Below are positions 34,601-44,743 of a stretch of 64,000 nucleotides of DNA, piece by piece (position 1 is the first letter of the stretch; every line of letters starts with the position of its first letter). The notes under the pieces were generated by a model, which searched no databases, had not been told where the DNA came from, and worked only from the letters and a program-made list of their open reading frames with translations. The stretch comes from Bathymodiolus brooksi (lineage: Eukaryota > Mollusca > Bivalvia > Mytilida > Modiolidae), in assembly GCA_963680875.1 (NCBI GenBank), contig OY804579.1, positions 23,607,804-23,671,803 of the forward strand, read 5' to 3'. A program made the translations under genes and the position numbers.

Positions 34601-35111
34601 ACTGTGATCAGACACTTTTTTAATTCCATCATTGATGAGTGTGTACATGCCTTTTTCAAACACAAAAACAGAAGACTTGTAAACATAGTGTGACTTATAT
34701 TTTAGTTAAAATTGTATCTGGAACATTCATAACACTAATATTCTTTTTATTGATCTTCAGATTTTAACTGCATTTCTGTACATATGTAATAAAATATATA
34801 TAAACAATGAGTCATGTAGATGCATTAAATTTGATGCAAAGAGCTGAAAATGTAGTGCTGAAAGACATTTTTAATATTAAGTAACTGAAAATAACTATAT
34901 TGCCCTTTTACATAGTTTTTGATGCGCTGAGTGCCCTTTTACCAAAGTCGCGCCCCTCCATTTTCAATTCCTAGCTGGAACACTGTTGAAGTTAATGTAG
35001 AATCCACAGAATTAATGCTTGGCTTCAACTCCTAACATTTTCTTCATCTCAAATTCTGATCACATAAATTCATAATGCAAGGTCACTCTAGAAAAGAGAA
35101 CAAATCATATC

Positions 35112-36032
35112 CAGTCTTCGAACTTAGCCACTAGCCCGACGGTCCTGGCCAGTAAAATCGGCCGCAGACTTCTAAAATATCGCAAGTGAGAAGACCGACA
35201 GGCTTGTGTGTCAAAACATTGGCTTCCACCGGACCGACTGTCTAAAATACTGGGTTTGTTGTATAAAAGAGCCCTTTTGATCTCCAATTTGTCCATAATT
35301 TAATTTGATTAAAACTAAAGTGAAACGCCATATCAAAACTCTTTTATTGTATCATTTATCGTTCTTCCATGCTATGATGAAATTCAAGGCCATTGACAAA
35401 ATTAAAGTCGCAATCTCAGAAACGCTTTAATGAACGAAAATATAAATACATTTTATTTGAAATATAAGAACAAGAATCAGTCCGGACCGGACACATAAAA
35501 ATTATCGGATATCAATTTGGCACCAAATTGAAACTTGTCTTTTGTGCAAAATACAAGAGGACTTGATTTAGGCTTTTGGGAAATATTGAAACCTTTGAAA
35601 TGGACAAGTATTACAAGCTTTTTCCTGATTAAGACAAATGGTTGAAAAGATCTACTAAAATTTTTATATCTGAAATTCTCTGTGAATTTAAATAAAATAT
35701 TTTGCTTTATTTATATAAAAAAAAGAAATTCTACAAAATGTTAATTTTAAAGCAGACTTGTTTTGACAAACAATGTTCAGAAAAATATATATATACAGTT
35801 AATTTGCGTTACTAAAACGAGAAATGGAAAATTGATAGCCCTTGGTTGAAAGCAACCACTGCAGGAAAAGTTTGTGAGAGAATAGACAATTAGCTGTCAA
35901 TTGATATAATAATAAACATGTGAAATTATTTTTGTTTTTATTCGGGCCAGTAAATTTGCATTCGGACTCCTGAATTCTACAACTCAAGAAGTCTGAATGG
36001 CTTGTGGGTCAAAAAGTTTTTTGTGAAGACTG
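35112..36032. mobile_element. hAT-like element, 921 bp
   Basis: The termini are CAGTCTTCGAAC and TTTTTTGTGAAGACTG. Flanks CATATC and CACATC fit a 6-bp TSD with one change. Subterminal GACGGTCCTGGCCAGTAAAA resembles the other 5/6-bp-TSD hAT-like copies. No intact ORF. Confidence 0.6.
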
Positions 36033-36098
36033 CACATCTGTTGATTGGTCATTTTATGAACCTTTTCTGTGTTTGTGTGTCCCTGTATTGTGCATTAA

Positions 36099-36985
36099 CA
36101 GCGGTTGAAATTGGCACCAGTCCAATGGACCACGACCGGTAAATCTTGTGTTGGACCGGTATATTTCTCAATGACACTGGTCCGAATGTTTGGTAGGAAA
36201 TCAATAAAGCATTATAGATATATTTCAAAAATGATACGCGTTTTGTCTTTAAAACCTTTGTCTCGTAAAATACATTTTTTGTGTTGTTGATAAACAATAT
36301 CATGCGTAAAAAACGTGATCGGTCTCTACTGGTATGGTGTGGGTGTCACGCATAAAATCGTCAGGGAACCTGCAATCAATAATCATTGGAAGTAATTTCT
36401 CGAACTTCTCTGGGGTTTTCGATTTCATAATTATCCAATATGGCACTGCAGTTAAAATACAGCAGCGGGGCCATTCTGGGAAAGCCCTTGAAAAGAAAAA
36501 GTACGGAGGAAGAAACTCTGGCACGGAAACGAAAATAAGAACTCTCAAGAGAGAGGAAATTTCTATCTGTCCGACAGTCTGGAAGACCGTGGCTGAAATA
36601 TTTAGAGGACAGGAAGGTCATGGTATGCTCGTGGTGTACTGACTACTGTATCACCGTCAGTCCCAAGAGAAATCTCGTTCGTCAAAGGTTCTATAAAAAT
36701 GTCTATGTTTAAAGACCATGAGAGTTTAACCCATCATGTAAGAATTAGTCCAAGGTTTAACACGCCTATAGAGAAATCTGAGGGGGCTAAATGTGTACGT
36801 CAAAAATACTAATAAAAAAGTAATATAAACTTGCATCATTTGTTTATTATGGTCAAAATGGTACCATCTGATCTCTCTTTTCAGATTTTTTTGTTGGACC
36901 AGTGAAATTCTGTTCAGACCAGTAAATCTTAGGCATTCACTGGTCCGACTGTCCTGTGATTTCAGTTTCCTAATTTCTTTGACTG
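36099..36985 (+). mobile_element. hAT-like element, 887 bp, 6-bp TSD CATTAA, with zinc-finger remnant
   Basis: The ends are CAGCGGTTGAAATTGG and (read inward) CAGTCAAAGAAATTAGG, flanked by CATTAA at 36093-36098 and 36986-36991. At about 36580-36640 a reading gives GRPWLKYLEDRKVMVCSWC, the same TTF/BED-type finger as in 27543-27848, followed by stops. Subterminal GGACCAGT motifs are repeated near both ends. Confidence 0.7.
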
Positions 36986-36991
36986 CATTAA

Positions 36992-37639
36992 GGGGGAAGG
37001 AATTGTTACCTTCTTTATTTGATTTTATGTTACACAATTGAGCTTTTATGTCGTATTAGACGAAAACAGAGGAGCATTCCTAACTTCCCCGACACTGGAA
37101 CAATCCCCGGCCTGCATCCAATATTCTGAACTATTCACATTACTTTCAGAATGAAAATTAAAAAAAGTGTAACTGTAAATCTAATGAAAATTGACAAGCT
37201 AAAATGTAAACACTGCTTACAACCGCACATACTAACAAATGAAGTCAGATGGTTAGTACACAAACCACCGATTTACCTACGCAAAACAGTGTAGCATCTA
37301 ACCAGTAATTCAGCAATCTAGCTGCTGCATAGCGCCATTTTGAAAATTCTAACAATAACACTTGTGCGCGTGCGTACTCAACAAGCACTTGTTCTTTCAG
37401 ACAACTTTGTGTAGGTGTAGTTTCGTATATTCAAGGGGAAGTAACTTGAAAATTAGTACAGATAATGTAAGGGTTGTCTCCCGTTGACCATACAAATTTC
37501 ATATCATTTATTGGTTGTCCGGGTCATTCGATGCTGTTAGTGTTACTTATATCTTTTTTTATTTTCTGGTGATACTAAAAATTAGTGTATCGCCAAGAAA
37601 AAAGATTGAGTTGACATAAAATTGGGAGTAATAATTACT
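36992..37639. other. Spacer without recognised feature
   Basis: This is AT-rich sequence between the hAT-like element and the RT fragment. I see no gene, array or clear element in it. Confidence 0.45.
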
Positions 37640-38216
37640 CCGACATGACGAAAGAAAACTAGAACTCTTGACACAAAAAAAATCAAGAAAATAAAATACT
37701 ATATCCAAAAAATATTGAGACAGAACTATTGGCAATATATCGAGGACATTGTCACACCAAAGGAAACTGAAGGAAGCTCAGGAACATATGATTCTATGAA
37801 CAAATCTTGGACCTACATGAAACACCAAAAAAAAACTGATCATCAAGGAATCTCATGATTAAAAGAAGCTGATAAATTAATCACTGACCCCATTATCCTA
37901 TAAATTCTAATTATCAAACTATGTCTGATATCACCGTCACCCGTGAAGGTATAGTTAAATTTCTCTTAAATTTGAATCCAAATAATGCAGCCGGCCCAGA
38001 TGAAATTAAACCTAGGATACTTAAAGAACTTGCTATTGAAATAGCTCACACTTTAACCTTAAATTTTCACATGTCTCTTCGGAATCGGATGTTGTCCCTT
38101 CAGACTTGAGAACTGTCCATGTTGCTCCTGTTTACAAGAAATTTTCAAAGTAGAACCCAGAAAATTATAGACCCATTTCCTTAGCTTGTATCTGTTGAAA
38201 ACTGTTAGAGCATGTT
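37640..38216 (+). pseudogene. Non-LTR retrotransposon pol fragment, 5' part (before the 14.5-kb insertion)
   Basis: A degenerate reading gives a basic linker (RQNYWQYIEDIVTP) and then the RT entry region LNPNNAAGPDEIKPRILKEL, followed after a frameshift by PSDLRTVHVAPVYKK, NPENYRPISL and KLLEHV. These are the early RT blocks of CR1/L2/Jockey-type elements. At least two stops and one frameshift are present, so it is dead. The last codons (GAG CAT GTT) run into the TSD ATGTT at 38212-38216. The gene continues at 52740. Confidence 0.85.
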
Positions 38217-38556
38217 CACTGTCGTCAAAGAGCTCCGATCGAATATGTTTGGTCAACATCCGGAATATTTTAAAGCGGTATTTTTAAAGCAGACACGGAT
38301 AATTATCGTAAATATTTATAAATATACTGTGTATATAATGTTTTGAATTATGATGCTTTATGATTGTTATTATTATTAATTTAATTTTTTGTCCAAATAT
38401 CATTTATTTTTGCAGTGTAAAATTAGATTTTTCTATAAGTTATAAGGAATCCGGCTTCAAAATCATTACAATCAACTGAAATATCGCTATATCTTGCATT
38501 TACGAATGAATTAAATGTTGTCCAAAAAGAAAAAAATATTGATGAACGAGATTGAT

Positions 38557-39137
38557 TAGTAGTATATGGGCACGGACAAAGCCACATTTGAGGTGGTGCT
38601 GTGAGGTGGTGCTACCGGAAGTGACGTGACCGGAAGTGACATCAGTCATGTGACCGGAAGTGACCCTGTCCGGAAGTATATTATGCGCATGCGCAACCGG
38701 AAGTTGTGCCATATTCGCCCTAGTGGGGCCTTTTGATCGGAAGAGACAAAGTCATGTGACTGGAAGAGACCCTGTCCGGAAGTGGCCCTGACCGGAAGTA
38801 GGTTCTGCGCATTCCCGGTTTTTTTCCCGCGTTTTTTTCTTAGTAGTAGTAACATGGCTACCGGATGTGACCGAAGGTCACTTGATCCCTTCGGGGTTCC
38901 CTTTGAGTGTACGCAACTGGAAGTTGCGCAACATCCGTAGTGACCGAAGGTAACGTGACCCCTTCGGAAGTGCCCTTGGGGTGTTCTCTACGACGTCCGC
39001 GTCTTATATTTAGCAGGGCTACTGGAACTAAACACCCGCGTCCTATATTTAGTTACTGGAACTAGCCGTGGTTATCTGCCCCTTTTATTTTCGTATAGCG
39101 TCTAGGTTGTGTAGTACTTTGCTAAGAGTACATTTGA
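38557..39137 (+). repeat. Long inverted arm, left, GC-richer than surroundings
   Basis: It runs from AGTAGTATATGGGCACGGAC to CTAAGAGTACATTTGATC and is the diverged reverse complement of 42310-42940. It is dense in CCGGAAGT, TGTGACCGAAGGTCAC and CCCTTCGG motifs. No TSD was found next to the outer ends, so it may be an inverted duplication rather than a separate transposon. Confidence 0.8.
38615..38799 (+). promoter_or_regulatory. Cluster of seven CCGGAAGT (ETS-type) sites and a GCGCATGCGC (NRF1-type) site
   Basis: Exact CCGGAAGT occurs at 38615, 38630, 38654, 38670, 38697, 38776 and 38792. GCGCATGCGC lies at 38685-38694. These are the consensus cores of ETS/GABP and NRF1 sites typical of CpG-type promoters. 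A regulatory role is inference from motif density only. Confidence 0.5.
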
Positions 39138-39203
39138 TCACCCAATAGAAGGTCACTCTGCATTTATCCAGGCTTGTGACTGGCTCTATAGAGGCCGCAT
39201 TAA

Positions 39204-39205
<2 letters not shown>

Positions 39206-39238
<33 letters not shown>
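39206..39238. repeat. Poly-T tract of 33 bases
   Basis: An uninterrupted T run follows TAACC, just inside the left inverted arm. Confidence 0.9.
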
Positions 39239-39339
39239 CATACAACATGTTCAACAAGTAATAACACAAATATTTTTTTTTAACAAAACAATTAATACTG
39301 CCTGTAATTTATTAAAGTTTACATTATCCCCTACAGCAA

Positions 39340-39905
39340 GGGGGAATAACTCTGTATCTGAAGGGATAAATATGTAATAGGGGGACATAACTCTTTATGT
39401 GGAGAATAAGTTACAACTCTGTATGTGCAAGGATAATAATAAAGTAGGGGAAATAACTCTTTATGTGGAGGTTTAACACTGCAGTAGGGGACATAACTCT
39501 TTATGTGGAGGAATAAGTTACAACTCTGTATGTGTAAGGATAATACTACAGTAGGGGTACATAACCGTGTGTGTGGAGGTTTACCACTGCAGTAGGGGAC
39601 ATAACTATTTATGTGGGGATAACACTGCCGTAGGGGACATAGCTCTGTATCTGAAGGGGTAACTCTGTAATAGGGGACATAACACTTTATGTGGGGAATA
39701 AGTTACAACTTTATGTGCAAGGATAATATCAAAGTAGGGGGAATAACTCTTTATGTGGAGGTTTAACACTGCAGAAGGGGCATAACTATTTATGTGGGGA
39801 TAACACTGCCGTAGGGGGGCATAACCCTGTGTGTGGAGGTTTAACACTGCAGTAGGGGACATAACTCTTTATGTGGAAGAATAAGTTACAACTCTGTATG
39901 TGGAC
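39340..39905. repeat. Imperfect tandem array of GTAGGGGACATAACTCTTTA units
   Basis: Repeats of TAGGGGACATAACTCTTTAT, GTGGAGGTTTAACACTGCAG and AATAAGTTACAACTCTGTAT alternate with many changes. It lies inside the 14.5-kb insertion. Frames open over it are repeat artefacts. Confidence 0.75.
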
Positions 39906-40263
39906 ATATACCTGTGCAGAAAGAGAAATACTGTATAATACGTATCAAGAAATGGCTATTTGGAAATCGATTGTTACACTTATATACAGAGAGTTACTTG
40001 CCCTTGGCAGGAAAATAGATATATTTAAACTTATATACAGATATTTGCTTGCCTTTGGTAGATGAATATATACTAAAACCCTCTTCAGGAAGTAAGTTTT
40101 CTTACTGCTCTAAAAATAGAACACTGTGTTAGGCTGTTATGTAAATTAAATTTGATTGTGGAAATTTGAAACTCATCAAGATAGGAAAATAACTAACAAA
40201 AAATGAATAAAATCTATAATTCTCATAAAAATGTAGATATATAGGTAGGTAGGTATATGTCTT

Positions 40264-40330
40264 TGTAAATAAAAGATTAACTTGATGGTGTTTAATGCCA
40301 CATTCAATAATATTACAGTTATATCATGGC
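40264..40330 (-). mobile_element. Truncated SINE tail
   Basis: AACTTGATGGTGTTTAATGC with CCACATTCAATAATATTACAG matches the tail of the SINE copies at 20030 and 25507. The tRNA-like head is absent. Confidence 0.5.
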
Positions 40331-40534
40331 AGTTTGTACATAAAGGAGATATCATAACTGGTAATACTTGTTTCTGATAACTGGAAAACATTGCCCAATA
40401 CTCTTTTCAAATAGCTGGAGAAAACAATATATTTTAGAGCAATGGGAATTCTTTGAAATAAATTTAAATCACAGGAGAATTTTAAAACTTATTTATGTTG
40501 GGAATATCATTGAGTGGGTTGTGTAAGTGAGTGA

Positions 40535-40830
40535 GTAAGAAATGAAGAAAAGTAAGTCGAATAGTGAAAAGATTTGGAAAATACAGAAGAAAAGTAAGTT
40601 GAAATGTGAAATGATATGGAAAATATGGAAGAAAGATAAGTTGAAGAGTGAAAAGATATGGAAAATGCGGAAGAAAAGTAGGTTGAATAGTGAAAAGATT
40701 TGGGAAACACAGAAGAAAATTGTGAAATGATATGGAAAATATGGAAGAAATGTGAAATGATATGGAAAATATGGAGGAAAAGTAAGTTGAATAGTGAAAA
40801 GATAGGGAAAATATGGAAGAAACCAGTATC
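40535..40830. repeat. Purine-rich imperfect tandem array
   Basis: AAAAGTAAGTTGAATAGTGA and AAAGATATGGAAAATATGGA units of roughly 42-45 bp repeat about seven times with changes. Several frames on both strands are open through it by composition alone, and I call no gene here. Confidence 0.75.
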
Positions 40831-40833
40831 CAG

Positions 40834-40922
40834 AGCAGCAGCAGCAGCCATATACCCAGAGCAGCAACAGCAGCAGCAGCAGCCACCACCACCTCCACCA
40901 CCACAACAGCAGCCACCAGGCT
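40834..40922. repeat. CAG/CCA trinucleotide tract
   Basis: Runs of CAG and CCA/CCT repeats follow the purine-rich array. The short open frames across this tract are low-complexity and unsupported as coding. Confidence 0.8.
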
Positions 40923-41274
40923 CTTAGAAAATCCCGTGGAAGCGACGACCATTGTACAGAATTTTGTGTTATTACTTGTTGAAAATGTTGTATGAAAAAA
41001 AATATCAGAAATAATAAGACTGATATCAAAAGAAATAAAAAAATAATAAAAAAAAATAAAATAAATAAATAAATAAATGGGAAAACAAATTGAAAAAAAA
41101 TGAAAAAGAAAAAAAAAATGAGAAAAAGTTCGTACTTAAAACAAGTAACTGGGTGAGGGTCTATTCTTAACAGTTAATTCTAATACTATCAATGAGGAAG
41201 ATCGATTGACGTCACCCAGCTTGCTTATGACGTCACTGAGAGGTTTGAAAGTACCATAGATCGATAGATAAATG

Positions 41275-41520
41275 AAAGGGCTACAAGTTACGAAAAAGGT
41301 ACGAAGCTACAAAAAAGGTACAAAGTTACGAAAAAGGTACTAAGTCACAAAAAAAGGTACGAAATTACGAAAAAGGTACGAAGCTACAAAAAAGGTACGA
41401 AAAAGATACGAAGTTACGAAAAAGTTACGAAGTGACGAACATGGTCCGAAGTTACGAAAAAGATACGAAGATGTTACGAAATAAGTTACGAAAGACCTTG
41501 GTTATGAAGTTACCAAGTTA
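41275..41520. repeat. Imperfect array of GTTACGAAAAAGGTACGAA units
   Basis: About a dozen diverged copies of a roughly 19-20 bp unit (AAGTTACGAAAAAGGTACG) are seen. It lies within the 14.5-kb insertion. A short partial copy of the arm sequence (GATCAAGTGACCTTCGGTCA) follows at about 41605-41635. Confidence 0.8.
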
Positions 41521-42309
41521 CGAGATAGTATCGCCACCTATCGGGATAATGTATTATGACGTATAGCGATGCATTATGGGGAAATGCCTCGGGCGACGTT
41601 GGGATCAAGTGACCTTCGGTCACAGGTAGCCATCTTTGGCGAATGAAATATTTACGGTACTCGAAAAAAAATCTTTTGTTAAATTTCAAACCAGTAACGC
41701 GTATTTGAAAAAAAACCGTTCAGCTGACAAAAAGTTGAAAAGCAATAAAAAAACAAACTGCCCCAAATTTATCGACATCCAATGGAATAAACGCAGAAAT
41801 AAGGTAGGGACAATTCGTGCATGACGTCACGTTATTTTGTCGTTCATTCACCAACGTCAGGTTAGTATGTTTTGTCTCACATTCCAATGATATGACGTCA
41901 TGACTAAGTAATTTGGCAGAGAACGTCTCGTGCAACGTTGTGACGTCATGTTTACTGTGACGTCATCGATGAATGCGGTTTTACACAAAGTTTATAAATA
42001 AGACGTTGGCATTCAAGGGGGGTGGTTTGAAAATCCTAAAAATAGGCTCTTTGGAAAAATAAGACTTTTTGAACATGTAAGGGTTAAATAAGTAATTCAT
42101 TAATATATACAGGTCACACGTAATTACAAATCAGACCGGCCATATGTGAATATTTGGGGACAATTGAAAAACCTTGAAATATCTAAATATAAACGAGAAT
42201 CGAAAGGACGTATAGGAATTTTCGTTTTATTTTTGTTAATTGTTGTCTTATTTCAAACATTGAAAAGTGTAAAAATATTAAAAAAAACATGTTTGCAGGT
42301 GGAAATTTT

Positions 42310-42940
42310 CAAATGTACTCTTAGCAAAGTAGAAGTACTACACAACCTATATAGACACTATACGAAAATAAAAGGGGCAGATAACCAAGGCTAGTTCCAG
42401 TAACCATGCTAAATATAGGACGTGGGTGGCTAGTTCCGGTAACCATGCTAAACATAGGACACGGGTGTTTAGTTCCAGTAACCATGCTAAATATAAGACG
42501 CGGACGTCGTAGAGAACACCCAACGGACACTTCCGAAGGGGTCACGTAACCTTCGGTCACTGCGGGTGTTGCGCAATTTCCGGTTGCGCATGCGCACACC
42601 CAAGGGAACCCCGAAGGGTTCAAATGACCTTAGGTCACATCCGGTAGTCATGTTACTACTACTAAGAGAACAAAAACTCGGGAGAAAAACCGGACATGCG
42701 CAGAACCTACTTCCGGTCAGGGCCAATTCTGGACAGGGTCCCTTCGGTCATGTGACTTTGTCACTTCCGGTCAAAAAGGCCCCACTAGGGCGGATATGGC
42801 GCAACTTCCGGTTGTGCATGCGCAGAACATACTTCCGGACAGGACACATGACTGACGTCACTTCCGGTCACGTGACTTCCGGTAGCATCTCACAGCACCT
42901 CCGCAAATACGACTTTGTCCGTACCCATATACTACTCATG
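42310..42940 (-). repeat. Long inverted arm, right
   Basis: This is the diverged reverse complement of 38557-39137. It contains an extra copy of the ACTGGAAC...GGACG module (three TAGTTCC.GTAACCATGCTAAA units against two in the left arm), which explains its greater length. Confidence 0.8.
42586..42882 (-). promoter_or_regulatory. Cluster of six ETS-type sites, an NRF1-type site and a CRE in the right arm
   Basis: ACTTCCGG occurs at 42709, 42763, 42804, 42831, 42860 and 42875. GCGCATGCGC lies at 42586-42595 and the palindromic TGACGTCA at 42853-42860. The motifs have been kept in both arms although the arms have diverged elsewhere. Confidence 0.5.
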
Positions 42941-42959
42941 TATACAAACCGGTTGGGTC

Positions 42960-43556
42960 ATTTATAAATAACCGGGTTTGTCAGTATGTAAATACCACTG
43001 ATCTTATTGTTATTGAGCATTATATTGCAATTAAACAATAGTTATGATTAGGAAATATCTCAAAGGCGATAAATACTGATGCATAGTATGAATATTCGCC
43101 ATGGCTGCTAATTTCACTTTATACAATAAAAAAATCGTTATTTCTATGTTAAATTGTTACTGTCGCGAACACTTGATTTTTTTTAAGCTTTTTGTGGCAC
43201 TGACATCACGGTTGGTGCTCAATACGCTACACTCACTTTAAGTAGCTGTCCAGGCGCATCAATTGAGTAGTAGGAGATTCTTTTTATAACGCAATATTTT
43301 AATTTTATACTCGTTGATAACGAAGTAAGTCACTCTGTGGAAATAACTTCATGGATACGATATTTAAGTTTCTTCACAGTATAATGTTTACATTAACATT
43401 ACAGATAAGCAAATTAACAAAGGCTGTAGTATTGAATTCCTTTCCGCACGGACGATTTTGGCAGTTTGTATACAAAGAAAATGTTAGGTGTACTCGATTA
43501 ATGCAACGTTCGTTACAAGTTGTAATACGACAAATGTTCGTGCTTTGCTCACTGAA
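42960..43556. other. AT-rich spacer, nothing recognised
   Basis: I see no ORF with similarity and no array here. It lies between the right arm and the next dispersed element. Confidence 0.45.
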
Positions 43557-44112
43557 AATAGAGGCTCAGTGGTCTGAGCCTATGTCGTTCACCTTTCATT
43601 CTGCTTTGAGGAAACTTAATACAGACAGAACCTTCTATAGGTGCTTCCCACCAAAGTTCGGCTCATTTGGCTAAGTAGTTTCAGAGAAGAAGATTGTTAG
43701 AAATCGGCCAATCAGAAACAAGAATTGTCTGTGGAGACCATGTTTGTTAACGGATCGGGATGAAATGAGCAATCTTTATAGAAGACCTTCCATAATTGCT
43801 TCATACCAAGTTTCGGTTCATTTGGCTAAGAAGTTTTAGAGGAGAAGATTTTTTTTTAAATCTGCCAATCAGAAACAAGAATCGCTTGTGGCGACCATGT
43901 TTGTTTACGGATCGGGAAGAAATGAATAATCGTTACAGAGGACCTTCCATAGATGCTTCCTACTAAGCTTCACTTCATTTGGTTGAGGCGTTTCAGAGGA
44001 GAATATTAAAATGTGAATAGTTAATGGACGACAGACGACGAACGAAAGACGACGGACGACGCGCGCCAAGTGATGGTAAAAGTTCACATTGCCTTTGGCA
44101 AGGTGAGCTAAC
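43557..44112 (+). mobile_element. Tandem-core interspersed element, three modules
   Basis: It begins AGAGGCTCAGTGGTCTGAGC and ends GGCAAGGTGAGCTAA, with three modules of about 155 bp. It is the same family as 2791-3609 and 59770-60905. Near the end it contains a GACGACGAACGAAAGACGAC stretch. Confidence 0.75.
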
Positions 44113-44114
44113 AT

Positions 44115-44330
44115 CAGTCACTGGGTAGATATGTCGCTCCACTCGGACACATTATTCTGATTCCGAGCCAACCAGTCTCTGCTCTTTCTCCTTAATGCTG
44201 CGTTCTTAGCGGAGAAGCAACAAATACCAATTTTATATTCTTTTGTTTGACAAGACCGCAGTTCGTACCCACAATTTATCACACTCGAGGCGAGCACGCC
44301 TAACCATGCATTACGCTACCGATGTAGTTC
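44115..44330 (-). mobile_element. Second SINE-like family, copy 2, with tRNA-like head on the minus strand
   Basis: On the minus strand GGTAGCGTAATGCATGGTTA then GGCGTGCTCGCCTCGAGTGT and GTGGGTACGAACTGCGGTC give an A box (TGGTTAGGCG) and a B box (GGTACGAACTGC). The body matches 12190-12520. Confidence 0.65.
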
Positions 44331-44704
44331 CCTATTTTTATTTTATTTTTATTATTTTTTTAATCAAAATTTCTTATTGTCCTTCAATATATTATTTGAA
44401 AACAAAAATTAATCCAAAACAATAAGAGTTACTTGATATCTATATAAACAGTGAGAGTTCCTACTTTTGTTCAAACACTCTTTGAATATTGCAATAATCC
44501 AACTGCGTAGCAAATAAAGAAAAAGAATTATAAGTTCTATACAAAATCATGACCATTCTGTCGAAGGTGACTTGGCGAATGCCAATTCTGTACAAACCGT
44601 TTTGTATTTCTTTCTTTTAATGTTATACAAAACATCCACATGTAAAATATTTTGACTATGTGCTGCTGTTGTTTTTTCCACAACTTTTATTCATTGAAGA
44701 CAAC
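44331..44704. other. AT-rich spacer, nothing recognised
   Basis: Sequence between the SINE and the satellite, with no recognised content. Confidence 0.45.
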
Positions 44705-44728
44705 TTTTTTTTTTTTTTTTTTTTTTTT
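44705..44728. repeat. Poly-T tract of 24 bases at the edge of the satellite
   Basis: The T run ends 16 bases before the first satellite unit. Confidence 0.9.
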
Positions 44729-44743
44729 ATCAATTTGCAAGTC

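Larger units (their letters stand above)
26853..34623 (+). pseudogene. hAT transposase C-terminal (dimerisation) fragment in three pieces
   Basis: The pieces are 26853-26910, 33656-33873 and 34609-34623. Removing the two insertions with one TSD each gives a continuous frame of about 97 codons ending in TAA at 34621. The core reads SIAVIQPLSTAEVQVERIFS, the hAT C-terminal dimerisation signature (P.S.AEVERxFS). The catalytic part upstream is missing. The first insertion lies at CTTGAATG and the second at ACTGTGAT. Confidence 0.8.
25923..34964 (+). mobile_element. Possible outermost old hAT-type element
   Basis: AAAATAGAGGGGTGC near 25923 and GCGCCCCTCCATTTT near 34964 form an imperfect inverted repeat around the hAT gene fragment at 26853-34623. 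I could not find a matching TSD, and much of the interior is later insertions. A basic 34-codon ORF at 26409-26513 (MPSKKRRLAQLEGEKKKIK) could be a remnant of its N-terminus. Confidence 0.35.

Noticed and set aside
40482..41029. Minus-strand frames of 114-178 codons rich in Phe, Ser and Ile, and plus frames rich in Lys or Gln
   Set aside because: They are low-complexity translations of purine-rich and CAG/CCA repeats on opposite strands, with no similarity to any family I know.
38557..42940. A separate transposon delimited by the long inverted arms
   Set aside because: No target duplication was found next to the outer ends and the arms differ in length. An inverted duplication within the 14.5-kb insertion is as likely.
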